DNA of 64,000 bases, from assembly GCA_905199445.1 (NCBI GenBank), contig CAJKGK010000006.1, forward strand, positions 1 to 64,000, written 5' to 3'. A program made the translations under genes and the position numbers. The stretch is from an uncultured Lachnospiraceae bacterium (GTDB lineage: Bacteria > Bacillota > Clostridia > Lachnospirales > Lachnospiraceae). The notes below the pieces were generated by a model. The model saw nothing but the letters and a program-made list of their open reading frames with translations. It did not search any database and was not told where the DNA came from. Positions within the stretch are counted from its first letter, which is position 1; each line of letters begins with the position of its first letter. Below, piece after piece: positions 16,296 to 25,388 of the stretch.

Positions 16296-17465
16296 ATGGA
16301 ACGTGTGGATTTGCTGTCTGACTTCAGAAAAGAGATTGAAGTTCTGGAGCTGACAGATGAGTATATGATTTATGCACTGGACCAGAAAAATGAGCTGAAG
16401 GACATATGTTCTCTGGAACGTATTTATTTTGCGGATCACAGGATTGAACGGCTTTTATCTCTGGATTACACAAGGCTATGGGAATCGTTCCGGACATATG
16501 GTCAGATGCCGGACTTTTTTTATGCGGTGAATGTTCTGGCTGATTACAGAGTGCGGCTGCGTAAAATCAGTAAAATAACTTGGGAGATTGAGACTGACTT
16601 TGTGATCTGTCCTGAGGGTGAAATTCTTAATATTTATCCGCTGAATAAAGATTACATGCTGATGACCGACGAGGTGAAGTCTTCGGATGCGGTTATGAAC
16701 CGTTTTGGTCTTGCAGATGAGGGACACCGTTATGTGAATGTGGTTTATCTTTATGAGATCAGCACTGCAAAAAAATATCCGGTGACAGACCCAAGATTTT
16801 ATTCCAGAAGCGAAGACTGGCCGGTGATCCGGTCAGATGACGGTCCGGTGTGGATCTGCGGATATTATGATCAGGAGGAAGTTCGGGATTTTGGCGGCAG
16901 TGCTTTGTTTTATATAGCTGTGGATCGGCTGATTGAAGATATTAAAGGCTGCGGTCGGGCCCAGCTTATACCTGTGCTGGCTGCGGGAGAAGACAGCTTT
17001 GTACGTCTTATTGGTGCTGGAAACGGCCGGGTGATTTTAAGGCAGCGTCTGGTTCCCGAAAAGACGGAGCAGATTTTTTCCTGGGATGGTCATTGCCTTA
17101 CGCCAGGCGCTGTTTATGAGGTGCCGGATGATATGGAACTTGCCTATGACGTATCCCCGGATTTTTCACAGGCTGCTGTTTATGCCTACACCCAGGATGC
17201 AGACAGGGATACAAAGCAGGTCCGCTGCTTGACCAAACCAATGGCTCCCGTCGCTTATGACGGGAAATATGGTATGTTTTCAAAGCTTTATGAAGGTGAA
17301 TTGCTGGTGACAACGTATTATGATGTTGTATTTGTGAAAGAATATGAATATCACGAATTCACGGCACTTCATGACCTTGTAACCGGTGAAGTGACAACCT
17401 TTGAGGGACGGACTGCGGCGAGTGAGAACCGGCTGGTGATGCTCCGTTCGTTTTTGGCACTATAA
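16296..17465 (+). CDS. Unknown soluble protein, 389 residues
   Basis: I do not recognise a family. There is no signal peptide, membrane helix or obvious catalytic motif. The sequence is acidic, rich in Tyr, Asp and Glu, and in its middle and C-terminal parts shows recurring short beta-strand-like patterns (FVRLIGAGNGRVILRQRL, AYDVSPDFSQAAVYAYTQD, GELLVTTYYDVVFVKEYEY). This could be a beta-propeller-like fold. It has its own -10 box and a good site, AAGGAG, before ATG 16296. It lies just upstream of the hydroxylase operon but is separated by 56 bases; a functional link is unproven. Confidence 0.75.
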   Translation: MERVDLLSDFRKEIEVLELTDEYMIYALDQKNELKDICSLERIYFADHRIERLLSLDYTRLWESFRTYGQMPDFFYAVNVLADYRVRLRKISKITWEIETDFVICPEGEILNIYPLNKDYMLMTDEVKSSDAVMNRFGLADEGHRYVNVVYLYEISTAKKYPVTDPRFYSRSEDWPVIRSDDGPVWICGYYDQEEVRDFGGSALFYIAVDRLIEDIKGCGRAQLIPVLAAGEDSFVRLIGAGNGRVILRQRLVPEKTEQIFSWDGHCLTPGAVYEVPDDMELAYDVSPDFSQAAVYAYTQDADRDTKQVRCLTKPMAPVAYDGKYGMFSKLYEGELLVTTYYDVVFVKEYEYHEFTALHDLVTGEVTTFEGRTAASENRLVMLRSFLAL

Positions 17466-17521
17466 ACGTATGACACGATATTATATAAACAGAATTATGA
17501 AAAAAGATAGGAGAGAAGATC

Positions 17522-18355
17522 ATGAGCGAATGTAATAATAATTGCGGATCATGTTCACAGTCAGACTGTGCATCAAGAAAAGAAAGTTTTAAAGTTGAGG
17601 CCAACAAATTCAGCAGTGTAAAAAATGTGATTGGTGTTGTCAGCGGCAAAGGCGGCGTGGGAAAATCCCTTGTCACAAGTGAGACAGCTGTATTGCTGGC
17701 ACGAAAGGGCTACAAAGTTGGTATTTTGGATGCAGACATTACAGGGCCGTCTATTCCAAAAATGTTTGGGATTCACGAGCAGGCTCTGGGCAATGATGAC
17801 GGAATTATTCCGGCCGAGACAAAAGAAGGCATTAAGATTATTTCCATTAATATGATGCTGGATGATGAAGAAACACCGGTGATCTGGCGTGGTCCGGTGA
17901 TTGCCGGTGTAGTTAAGCAGTTCTGGAATGAAGTGATCTGGGGCGAATTGGATTATCTGCTTGTGGATATGCCTCCGGGAACCGGAGATGTGCCGTTAAC
18001 TGTATTCCAGTCTCTGCCGGTTTCCGGAATTGTCATTGTGACATCGCCTCAGGAGCTTGTTGAAATGATTGTTAAAAAGGCTTATAACATGGCTAAGCAG
18101 ATGAATATTCCGGTGGTAGGCCTTGTTCAGAATATGAGCTATCTGCTCTGCCCGGACTGTGGAAAGAAAATTTTCATCTATGGCCAAAACGATGGCCAGG
18201 CGCTGGCAAAATCTTTAAATATTCCTGCTTATGCCGAGCTGCCTATTGAGCCGGAGATTGCAAAACTCTGTGATGAGGGCCGCATCGAAGATTTTTCACA
18301 TGAATATATGAATGGCCTGATCGATTATATTGAAACCACACTGAAAGACATCTGA
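17522..18355 (+). CDS. Mrp/NBP35-family P-loop ATPase (Fe-S carrier type)
   Basis: The 277-residue protein has a Cys-rich N-terminus (CNNNCGSCSQSDC), the deviant Walker A GVVSGKGGVGKSLV with the signature Lys, DMPPGTGDVP and a C-terminal CPDC pair (LLCPDCGKKIF). This is the layout of Mrp/ApbC/NBP35 proteins, which carry and transfer [4Fe-4S] clusters. It is the first gene of the selenium-dependent hydroxylase operon, 14 bases before the FAD subunit gene, so it may load Fe-S clusters into the enzyme or its maturation factors (inference). ATAGGAGAG sets the start. Confidence 0.9.
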   Translation: MSECNNNCGSCSQSDCASRKESFKVEANKFSSVKNVIGVVSGKGGVGKSLVTSETAVLLARKGYKVGILDADITGPSIPKMFGIHEQALGNDDGIIPAETKEGIKIISINMMLDDEETPVIWRGPVIAGVVKQFWNEVIWGELDYLLVDMPPGTGDVPLTVFQSLPVSGIVIVTSPQELVEMIVKKAYNMAKQMNIPVVGLVQNMSYLLCPDCGKKIFIYGQNDGQALAKSLNIPAYAELPIEPEIAKLCDEGRIEDFSHEYMNGLIDYIETTLKDI

Positions 18356-18369
18356 ATTGGAGGTAAATC

Positions 18370-19170
18370 ATGTTTACTGCAAAAGATTATGCGATGCCGC
18401 AGACGCTTGATGAAGCCTATAAGGTATTGACCGCCAGAAATACAAATCATATTGTGGCCGGTTGTGCCTGGCTGCGTATGGGAAATAAAAGAATCAATAC
18501 AGCCGTGGATTTATCCGAAGTGGGCCTTGATTTTATTCGGGATAACGGAGAAACGATTGAAATCGGTGCCATGACCAGCTACCGCAGTGTTGAGACCAGC
18601 AGCATTTTAAAAGATAATTTCCAGGGAATTTTAAGCAAGGCGGTGGCACCCATTATCGGTGTGCAGTTCCGTAATAATGTAACCGTGGGTGGTTCCGTTT
18701 ATGCCAGATTTGGCTTCTCTGATTTTCTTACCCCTTTGCTTGCGCTGGATACAAAGGTGAAACTTTATAAGCAGGGAATTGTTTCCCTGGAGGAATTCAT
18801 GGAAATGCCTTATAAAAAGGATATTCTTGAAAAGATTATGATTAAAAAACAAGCAGGCAAGGCCAGCTATCAGATGTTTAGAAATGCAGAATCGGATTTT
18901 CCGATTGTCAATCTGGCGGTAAGCTGCAGCGACGGTACATTTAAAGTCGCTGTGGGTGCACGGCCGCAGAGAGCCGTGCTGGCTCCTGAAACGGCGGCAT
19001 TTTTATCCACAGCAGATTTTACAGATCCGCAGGAAACGATAAATAGGGCTCAGGAAATTTTAGTTTCGGAGATTACCTTTGGCAAGAATATGAGAGCCAG
19101 TGCCCAATATCGTGAAAAAATAGCAAAAGTCTTACTTAAACGTGCCATAAAGGAGGTGGGAGCATGCTGA
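18370..19170 (+). CDS. Molybdenum hydroxylase FAD-binding subunit
   Basis: The 266-residue protein has the CO dehydrogenase/xanthine dehydrogenase FAD-binding fold: VAGCAWLRMGNKRI in place of the usual AGGTDL motif, and RNNVTVGGSVYARF as the second flavin loop. It should pass electrons from the Fe-S subunit to an acceptor. The first flavin motif is divergent (Cys-Ala-Trp), as in the subgroup tied to selenium-dependent hydroxylases and putative selenate reductases. The gene overlaps the next by 7 bases. Confidence 0.85.
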   Translation: MFTAKDYAMPQTLDEAYKVLTARNTNHIVAGCAWLRMGNKRINTAVDLSEVGLDFIRDNGETIEIGAMTSYRSVETSSILKDNFQGILSKAVAPIIGVQFRNNVTVGGSVYARFGFSDFLTPLLALDTKVKLYKQGIVSLEEFMEMPYKKDILEKIMIKKQAGKASYQMFRNAESDFPIVNLAVSCSDGTFKVAVGARPQRAVLAPETAAFLSTADFTDPQETINRAQEILVSEITFGKNMRASAQYREKIAKVLLKRAIKEVGAC

Positions 19171-19616
19171 TTCATATAAATGTCAATGGTGAGAAAAGAA
19201 AGATCCATTGTGCGCCGGATGCCATGCTTATGGATGTTCTTAGAGATGACGGTTTTAAAAGTGTGAAGTGCGGCTGTGATACAACAAACTGCGGGCTTTG
19301 CACAGTGCTTGTGGAAGGTGTTCCTATGCTGGCCTGTTCGATTCCTGCTGCCCGAATGAATAATAAAAATGTGACAACTCTGGAAGGTGTTCAGGATGAA
19401 GCCCGGATCATTGGCAGTTTGCTTGTGGATGAAGGCGCAGATCAGTGCGGTTTTTGCAGTCCTGGGCTGATTATGAATATTATTGCCATGAAAAGAGAAC
19501 TTGTCAATCCCACCGAGGAAGACATCAAACATTATCTGGCCGGAAACCTGTGCCGGTGCACAGGCTATATGAGCCAGCTGCGTGCTGTTAAAAAATACAT
19601 GGGGGTAGAAGATTAA
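19164..19616 (+). CDS. Molybdenum hydroxylase [2Fe-2S] subunit
   Basis: The 150-residue protein carries both cluster-binding patterns of the family. The ferredoxin-like set is CGCDTTNCGLC with a later Cys in PMLAC, and the C-terminal set is DQCGFCSPG with NLCRCTGY. It relays electrons between the molybdenum site and the flavin. Its stop overlaps the first base of the next start, so translation is coupled with both neighbours. Confidence 0.95.
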   Translation: MLIHINVNGEKRKIHCAPDAMLMDVLRDDGFKSVKCGCDTTNCGLCTVLVEGVPMLACSIPAARMNNKNVTTLEGVQDEARIIGSLLVDEGADQCGFCSPGLIMNIIAMKRELVNPTEEDIKHYLAGNLCRCTGYMSQLRAVKKYMGVED

Positions 19617-21961
19617 TGAGATACGTAAGCAGACCCGTACGAAAAGTGGATGGAATGTCCCTGGTTACAGGAAAGCCCTTATATACCAATGATCTGGCGC
19701 CAAAGGAATGTCTGATTGTGATGGCTCTGCGCAGCCCCTATGCCTACGCCAGAATCCGGGATATTGATGTGACAAAAGCTCAGATGGTCAAAGGTGTAGC
19801 CTGCGTGCTTACCTATAAGGATGTACCGAAGGTGCGTTTTACAAATGCAGGTCAGACTTATCCGGAAATGTCTTCCTATGATCGCCTGATTCTGGATGAA
19901 TATGTCCGTTATGTAGGTGATGAGGTGGCTTTGGTGGCAGCTGTCAATGAAAAAGCGGCCAGACAGGCACTGAAAATGATTAAAGTGGATTATGAGGTTC
20001 TGGAACCGCTTCTGGACTATAAAAAAGCCATTGACAATGAGATCATTGTTCACAATTATGATGATTATTTTAATCACTATGATTTCCAGGGGGAGAATAA
20101 TAAGCGAAATATTGTTGTGGATGGTATGGAAGAACACGGCGATGTGGACGGTGAATTTGAACGCAGCGATATGATTGTTGAACATGAATACGAGACTCCG
20201 GCTCAGGAGCAGTGTATGATGGAAACTTTCCGTACATATACATACCTGGATCATAACGGTCGGCTTTGTGTGGTTTCTTCTACTCAGGTTCCTTTCCATG
20301 TCAGGAGAATTTTATCCAGAGCCCTTCAGATTCCCCAGACCAAAATCCGGGTTATTAAGCCTAGAATCGGCGGCGGTTTTGGGGCCAAACAGACGGTTGT
20401 ATCGGAATTTTATCCGGCCATTGTGACTTTAAAAACCGGTCGTGCGGCCAAAATGATTTATACCCGAAAAGAGGCATTTACAGCATCTAACAGCCGCCAT
20501 CAGATGTGTATCCGGGCTAAGATTGGTGCAGATTTGGATGGAACAATTCGGGCAATCGAGCTGTGTACACTGTCCAATCAGGGGGCTTACGGTGAACACG
20601 GAACAACAACCATTGGACTTTCTGGACATAAATCGATTCCTTTATATAATCAGGCGAAGGCATTCCGGTTTAAATATACCGGTGTTTATACCAATACAAT
20701 GCCGGCAGCCGCATTCAGAGGCTATGGTGCGACGCAGGGTTTATTTGCCCTGGAATCTGCGGTAAATGAGCTGGCTTTAAAACTGGGAATGGATCCCACA
20801 TTACTTCGTGAGAAAAATATGGTTCGTTTTGGAGAGCTTATGCCCGCTTATTATAATGAACCACTGACCAGCTCGGCTCTGGATCGGTGTATTCACCGAG
20901 GCAAGCAAATGATCGGCTGGGATAAAAAGTATCCGAGAGTGGAAATCAGTGATACAAAGGTTCGTGCTGTAGGTATGGCCATCGCTATGCAGGGCTCCGG
21001 TATATCCAAAGTGGATACGGCGGGGGCCGAAATCAAGCTTAATGATGACGGTTATTATACCTTAAAAATTGGTGCCACCGATATGGGGACAGGCTGTGAT
21101 ACGATTTTGACCCAGATTGCCGCAGAAACCCTGCTGGCTGAAATGGATCAGTTTATTATTGCTCAGGTTGATACGGATATATCGCCGTTTGATCCGGGGT
21201 CTTACGCCTCCAGTACCACTTATGTGACGGGTATGGCAGTTTACAATGCGGCTGTTGATCTGAAAACGAAGATTATCTATGCAGGTGCCAAAATACTGGA
21301 TCCGGAAAAATACGACATGGCTCTGGAAAAGTTTAATCCAAAGAAATTCTACTTTGACGGTACAAACGTCATTGAAGTGGAAACGGAACGAACGGTTTCT
21401 ATTCATGATATTGCCATTCATAATGCGGGCAACTATACGGGAAATTACCTTAACGGAACCGGATTTTATTCAAGCCCTACCTCGCCGCCGCCGCTGATGG
21501 CCGGTTTTGCCGAGATCGAACTGGATAAGGAAACCGGTAAATATGAGGTTATTGATTATGTAGGTGTTGTAGACTGTGGTACAGTTGTCAATACAAACCT
21601 GGCCAGAGTTCAGACAGAGGGCGGCCTTTCCCAGGGAATTGGCTTTGCCATGTATGAGGATGTTCAGTACAGCGCCAAGGGAAAGATGATGACAGACTCC
21701 TTTATGCAGTATAAGATTCCGTCTCGTGTGGATGTCGGCAATATTCGTGTGGAGTTTGAGTCCAGTTATGAACCCAGCGGCCCTTACGGGGCCAAATCCA
21801 TCGGTGAGATTGTTGTCAATACACCGGCCCCGGCCATTGCAGATGCGCTTAGAAATGCATGCGGCATTCATATGCGCAGTCTGCCCATGACACCGGAAAA
21901 GGTTCTGGATGCGATTGAAGCTTTGGGGATGGAAAAAAAGAATTCATGGGTGTGTGAATAA
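19616..21961 (+). CDS. Molybdopterin-binding subunit of a selenium-dependent molybdenum hydroxylase
   Basis: The 781-residue catalytic subunit of the xanthine dehydrogenase family has RIGGGFGAKQTV near residue 250, AAFRGYGATQG near 367 and the catalytic Glu in AKSIGEIVVN near 730. Assignment to the selenium-dependent group rests on the operon: yqeC-mocA, yqeB, selD and yedF follow directly. In that group a labile selenium, not selenocysteine, is thought to be a ligand at molybdenum, and no in-frame TGA is present. Xanthine, another purine or nicotinate-type substrates are possible; xpt next door favours purines weakly. Confidence 0.88.
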   Translation: MRYVSRPVRKVDGMSLVTGKPLYTNDLAPKECLIVMALRSPYAYARIRDIDVTKAQMVKGVACVLTYKDVPKVRFTNAGQTYPEMSSYDRLILDEYVRYVGDEVALVAAVNEKAARQALKMIKVDYEVLEPLLDYKKAIDNEIIVHNYDDYFNHYDFQGENNKRNIVVDGMEEHGDVDGEFERSDMIVEHEYETPAQEQCMMETFRTYTYLDHNGRLCVVSSTQVPFHVRRILSRALQIPQTKIRVIKPRIGGGFGAKQTVVSEFYPAIVTLKTGRAAKMIYTRKEAFTASNSRHQMCIRAKIGADLDGTIRAIELCTLSNQGAYGEHGTTTIGLSGHKSIPLYNQAKAFRFKYTGVYTNTMPAAAFRGYGATQGLFALESAVNELALKLGMDPTLLREKNMVRFGELMPAYYNEPLTSSALDRCIHRGKQMIGWDKKYPRVEISDTKVRAVGMAIAMQGSGISKVDTAGAEIKLNDDGYYTLKIGATDMGTGCDTILTQIAAETLLAEMDQFIIAQVDTDISPFDPGSYASSTTYVTGMAVYNAAVDLKTKIIYAGAKILDPEKYDMALEKFNPKKFYFDGTNVIEVETERTVSIHDIAIHNAGNYTGNYLNGTGFYSSPTSPPPLMAGFAEIELDKETGKYEVIDYVGVVDCGTVVNTNLARVQTEGGLSQGIGFAMYEDVQYSAKGKMMTDSFMQYKIPSRVDVGNIRVEFESSYEPSGPYGAKSIGEIVVNTPAPAIADALRNACGIHMRSLPMTPEKVLDAIEALGMEKKNSWVCE

Positions 21962-22039
21962 ATGACTGGCAGCGGCAGCTTTTTCCATGGGAGAAGGCTG
22001 TCGCTTTACAGTATTTTACAGGATGAGGAGCATATTTAA

Positions 22040-23392
22040 ATGAAGCTGAATCTTGACCATTTGATAAATGAACTTCAAATCGGCAAAGGCAGTGTTGTGT
22101 CTGTGATCGGTTCCGGGGGAAAGACAACTTTAGTTGAAGGACTGGCAGAGGTGCTGAAGGGTAAGTACAGGGTATGTATAGCCACATCGACGAAGATGGG
22201 TGTTCCCCGGTCGGGAACTTACAGCTGTATGTTTTTTCCAGGCAGTCCGTATCTTGAAGAACCTGTGGATCAGCCGGGAATTTACTATGCAGCCGATGAA
22301 ATTGTGGAAGGAAAAAAGCTCCACGGTTTTTCTTCGCCCATGGTGAATTGGGCACTGGCACATACGGATGTGATTCTTATTGAGGCAGACGGTTCCAAAA
22401 GATTGCCGCTGAAAGGATGGGCAGCCTATGAGCCGGTGGTGATCCCTCAAACGACGCTGACCATTGGAGTGATCCCTGTATGGCCGGTAGGACAGATTTT
22501 GGATGAGACACTGGTTCATCGTTTTCCTTTGTTCACCCAAATAACAGGGGCGCGTCCCGGTGACCGCCTGACCATCGCGCACATGACCAGGCTCATTGAA
22601 AGTGATGACGGACTTTTTGCAAAGGCCAAAGGACAAAAGGTATTATTTTTTAGTCAGGTCTATGACAACGCTGCAGCCGAAACGGCCCGGGCGATTGTCA
22701 AAGCCGGGAATTTTAATCATATTAAAAAAATTATGATTGGATGTGTGGATATGCCGTCCAGGGCTGTTTCGATTGCTGTGATTATCATGGCTTCTGGCTT
22801 TTCCAGCAGAATGGGCACCAATAAACTGCTTATGGATATTGAGGGCCGGCCCATGGTTTCCAGGGTAATGGATGCTGTTGCCCAGGCCGCTAAAAGCCGC
22901 AGGGAAATTACAAGGGTTATTGTGGTCACAGCCTTTGAACCGGTCGCTGAAATGGCCAGAACGCATGGTTTCCAGGTTGTTTCTAATCCAGAACCTGAGG
23001 CCGGTCAGAGCCGGTCGGTTGTGTTGGGGACAGCGGCAGCACAACCGGCGGATGGCCTGATGTATGTTCCCGGGGATATGCCGTGGCTGAATCCTGAAGT
23101 TATGAATAGTCTTGTGGACAGATTCCTCAGGCAGCCAGATCGGATTATCCGGCCAACCTATGGCGGAAGACCAGGGGCACCGGTACTTTTTACGGGAGGG
23201 CTTAAAGATGAACTGCTTAAGATTACCGGGGATCAGGGGGGGCGCACGGTGATATATGCACACCCGGATCTTATGGTTTCCCTTCCTTTTGAGCAGGCCC
23301 GGTGGGGAATGGACGTGGATTCACCACTGGATTTGAAGGAAGGCGTCAGCCTTTGTACAGAAAAATTCAAGGACTGGGAGAATAACGAGTGA
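22040..23392 (+). CDS. YqeC-MocA fusion: selenium cofactor protein and molybdopterin nucleotidyltransferase
   Basis: The 450-residue protein joins two usually separate proteins. Residues 1 to about 240 match YqeC, with a P-loop-like VVSVIGSGGKTTLVEGLAEV and ADGSKRLPLKGW. Residues from about 245 match MocA/YgfJ nucleotidyltransferases: VIIMASGFSSRMGTNKLLMD and MYVPGDMPWLNPEV. MocA attaches CMP to molybdopterin, giving the cytosine dinucleotide cofactor used by bacterial hydroxylases. YqeC is known only from genomic association with selenium-dependent hydroxylases. The fusion supports a joint step in cofactor maturation. GATGAGGAG precedes the start. Confidence 0.88.
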   Translation: MKLNLDHLINELQIGKGSVVSVIGSGGKTTLVEGLAEVLKGKYRVCIATSTKMGVPRSGTYSCMFFPGSPYLEEPVDQPGIYYAADEIVEGKKLHGFSSPMVNWALAHTDVILIEADGSKRLPLKGWAAYEPVVIPQTTLTIGVIPVWPVGQILDETLVHRFPLFTQITGARPGDRLTIAHMTRLIESDDGLFAKAKGQKVLFFSQVYDNAAAETARAIVKAGNFNHIKKIMIGCVDMPSRAVSIAVIIMASGFSSRMGTNKLLMDIEGRPMVSRVMDAVAQAAKSRREITRVIVVTAFEPVAEMARTHGFQVVSNPEPEAGQSRSVVLGTAAAQPADGLMYVPGDMPWLNPEVMNSLVDRFLRQPDRIIRPTYGGRPGAPVLFTGGLKDELLKITGDQGGRTVIYAHPDLMVSLPFEQARWGMDVDSPLDLKEGVSLCTEKFKDWENNE

Positions 23393-23423
23393 AGGGAGGC
23401 GGGCACACTTTCTGCTGCCTTTA

Positions 23424-24266
23424 ATGCAGGCAGGGCTTTTTGTGCCTAAGCGTTTTATGAAAATCAGTGAATGTTGGGTTATGGTCCGCGGCGGCGGTGA
23501 TCTGGCTACCGGAACGATTGCCATGCTGCATCAGTGCGGTTTTAAAGTTATTGTACTGGAATGTGAGCAGCCCACGGCAATTCGACGAATGGCGGCATTT
23601 TGCGAAGCTGTCTATCTGGGCCATATGGAAGTGGAAGGCCTTCAGGCTGTCCGGGTGGCATCCTGGGAGGCAGCCATGGACTGTATCAGGGCCGGTCAGA
23701 TTCCGGTTGTGAAAGATGAAAAAGGAATATGGATTGAAAAATATAAACCGGATATTGTTGTGGATGGGATTATTGCAAAAAGAAACCTGGGTACCCGGAT
23801 GGATATGGCACCTTTGGTTATAGGTCTGGGACCAGGCTTTTATGCCGGAAAGGATGTACATGTGGTCATTGAAACCATGCGGGGGCATCGCCTCGGACGT
23901 GTGATTACTCAAGGAGCGGCTCTGGAGAACACAGGTATTCCCGGGGTGATTGCAGGCTACAGTTCCCAGAGGGTCATCCATGCGCCGTCAGCGGGAACGA
24001 TGATTAATAAAGCCGCTATCGGGGATATTGTCAGTCAGGGGCAGGTTATTGCCATGATTGATCATGTGCCGGTTTATGCCACGATTGACGGTGTTTTAAG
24101 GGGACTTTTAAGAGATGGACTTTATGTGACCAAAGGCTTTAAGATTGCGGATATTGATCCTAGGTTGTCGGAAAAGGAAAACTGTGTGACCATTTCTGAT
24201 AAGGCCAGGACCATTGGCGGCGGTGTGCTGCAGGCGATTTTAATGTATGGCAATATAGACCGCTGA
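23424..24266 (+). CDS. yqeB: YqeB-family selenium-dependent molybdenum cofactor maturation protein
   Basis: The 280-residue protein starts its conserved part at VMVRGGGDLATGTIAMLHQ, a Rossmann-like glycine motif, followed by VLECEQPTAIRRMAAF. The C-terminal half has a hairpin-like region (GDIVSQGQVIAMIDHVPVYA). YqeB is found with selenium-dependent molybdenum hydroxylases and is thought to help selenate the cofactor, but has no proven reaction. The start is uncertain: ATG 23424 is 24 bases after GAAGGGAGG, while ATG 23457 gives the N-terminus expected of the family but has no visible site. Confidence 0.87.
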   Translation: MQAGLFVPKRFMKISECWVMVRGGGDLATGTIAMLHQCGFKVIVLECEQPTAIRRMAAFCEAVYLGHMEVEGLQAVRVASWEAAMDCIRAGQIPVVKDEKGIWIEKYKPDIVVDGIIAKRNLGTRMDMAPLVIGLGPGFYAGKDVHVVIETMRGHRLGRVITQGAALENTGIPGVIAGYSSQRVIHAPSAGTMINKAAIGDIVSQGQVIAMIDHVPVYATIDGVLRGLLRDGLYVTKGFKIADIDPRLSEKENCVTISDKARTIGGGVLQAILMYGNIDR

Positions 24267-24281
24267 AAGGGGAGGATATGG

Positions 24282-25367
24282 ATGGCAGAGGGATTTACAG
24301 ACATTTCTGCTTTGCTGAAACAGGTTTTGCCGGGAGACGGAAAGATTTATCTGACCCGGCTGTGTGCGACAGGGGGATGCGGCGCAAAAATACCGGCAGG
24401 AAAGTTGGCGGATGTGGTGGCTGCACTGCCTGTTAAAAAGGATGAAAATTTACTGGTTGGCTTTGATTATGCGGATGATGCAGGGGTTTATCGCCTTACT
24501 GATGATCTGGCCATTATACAGACACTGGATTTTTTTCCGCCGATTGTCGATGACCCGTATACTTACGGACAGATTGCGGCCACCAATGCGCTCAGCGACG
24601 TTTATGCCATGGGTGGTACTGTGCGGACAGCCATGAATATTGTAGGCTTTCCGGAATTTCTGGATGATGAGATTCTTGGGGAGATTCTTCGGGGCGGTGC
24701 TGAAAAAGTGAAGGAGGCCGGCGGTGTTTTATGCGGCGGACATTCGATTAAGGATAATGAACCCAAATATGGTTTATCGGTGACAGGGACGATTCATCCT
24801 GACCGGATTTTATCCAATCAGGGGGCAAAGCCCGGGGATCTTTTGATTCTTACAAAAAAGCTGGGGGTGGGTATCATAACCGCAGCTTCAAAGGTTGATC
24901 TTGACCGGGAAAATGCCTTTGAGGCGGCCGTATCTTCCATGACGCTTTTAAATAAATATGCCTGTGAAGCCATGGACGGCTGTAATGTTCATGCGTGTAC
25001 GGATGTGACAGGCTTTGGATTTCTCGGCCATTTATGTGAAATGATGGCAGCTTCCGGTGTCAGTGCCCTTGCTTATAAAGAGCAGATTCCTGTATTTGAG
25101 GCTGCATATGCGTATGCAAAAGAATTTATTATTACCTGTGCGGCACAGAGAAACCGGCGCCATGTGGAGGGGAAGGTGGAATTTGTGGACAGCGACTATG
25201 CTTTTGAGGAACTGCTTTATGATCCTCAGACAAGCGGCGGTCTGCTGATTGCCTGTGATGCGGCCAGTGCCGGCCGCCTTCTGGAAAAAATCAGAGTAGA
25301 TCATCCATGGGCAGCCATTGTGGGTCAGGTTACGGAAAAAATGCAAAAAGATGTTACAGTGATATAA
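24282..25367 (+). CDS. selD: Selenide, water dikinase SelD
   Basis: The 361-residue protein has the SelD N-terminal loop CATGGCGAKIPAG with the catalytic Cys; the second Cys found in E. coli (GCGCK) is Ala here. Further markers are ACTDVTGFGFLGHL and YDPQTSGGLL. SelD makes selenophosphate from selenide and ATP. The surrounding genes point to use in the hydroxylase cofactor rather than, or besides, selenocysteine: no selA, selB or selC is in the window. GGGGAGG precedes ATG 24282. Confidence 0.95.
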   Translation: MAEGFTDISALLKQVLPGDGKIYLTRLCATGGCGAKIPAGKLADVVAALPVKKDENLLVGFDYADDAGVYRLTDDLAIIQTLDFFPPIVDDPYTYGQIAATNALSDVYAMGGTVRTAMNIVGFPEFLDDEILGEILRGGAEKVKEAGGVLCGGHSIKDNEPKYGLSVTGTIHPDRILSNQGAKPGDLLILTKKLGVGIITAASKVDLDRENAFEAAVSSMTLLNKYACEAMDGCNVHACTDVTGFGFLGHLCEMMAASGVSALAYKEQIPVFEAAYAYAKEFIITCAAQRNRRHVEGKVEFVDSDYAFEELLYDPQTSGGLLIACDAASAGRLLEKIRVDHPWAAIVGQVTEKMQKDVTVI

Positions 25368-25388
25368 AATGAATCGGAGTGGTGAAAG

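Noticed and set aside
19679..20299. 206-residue minus-strand frame opposite the molybdopterin subunit
   Set aside because: The plus-strand protein is unmistakable and the antisense frame has no conserved motif.
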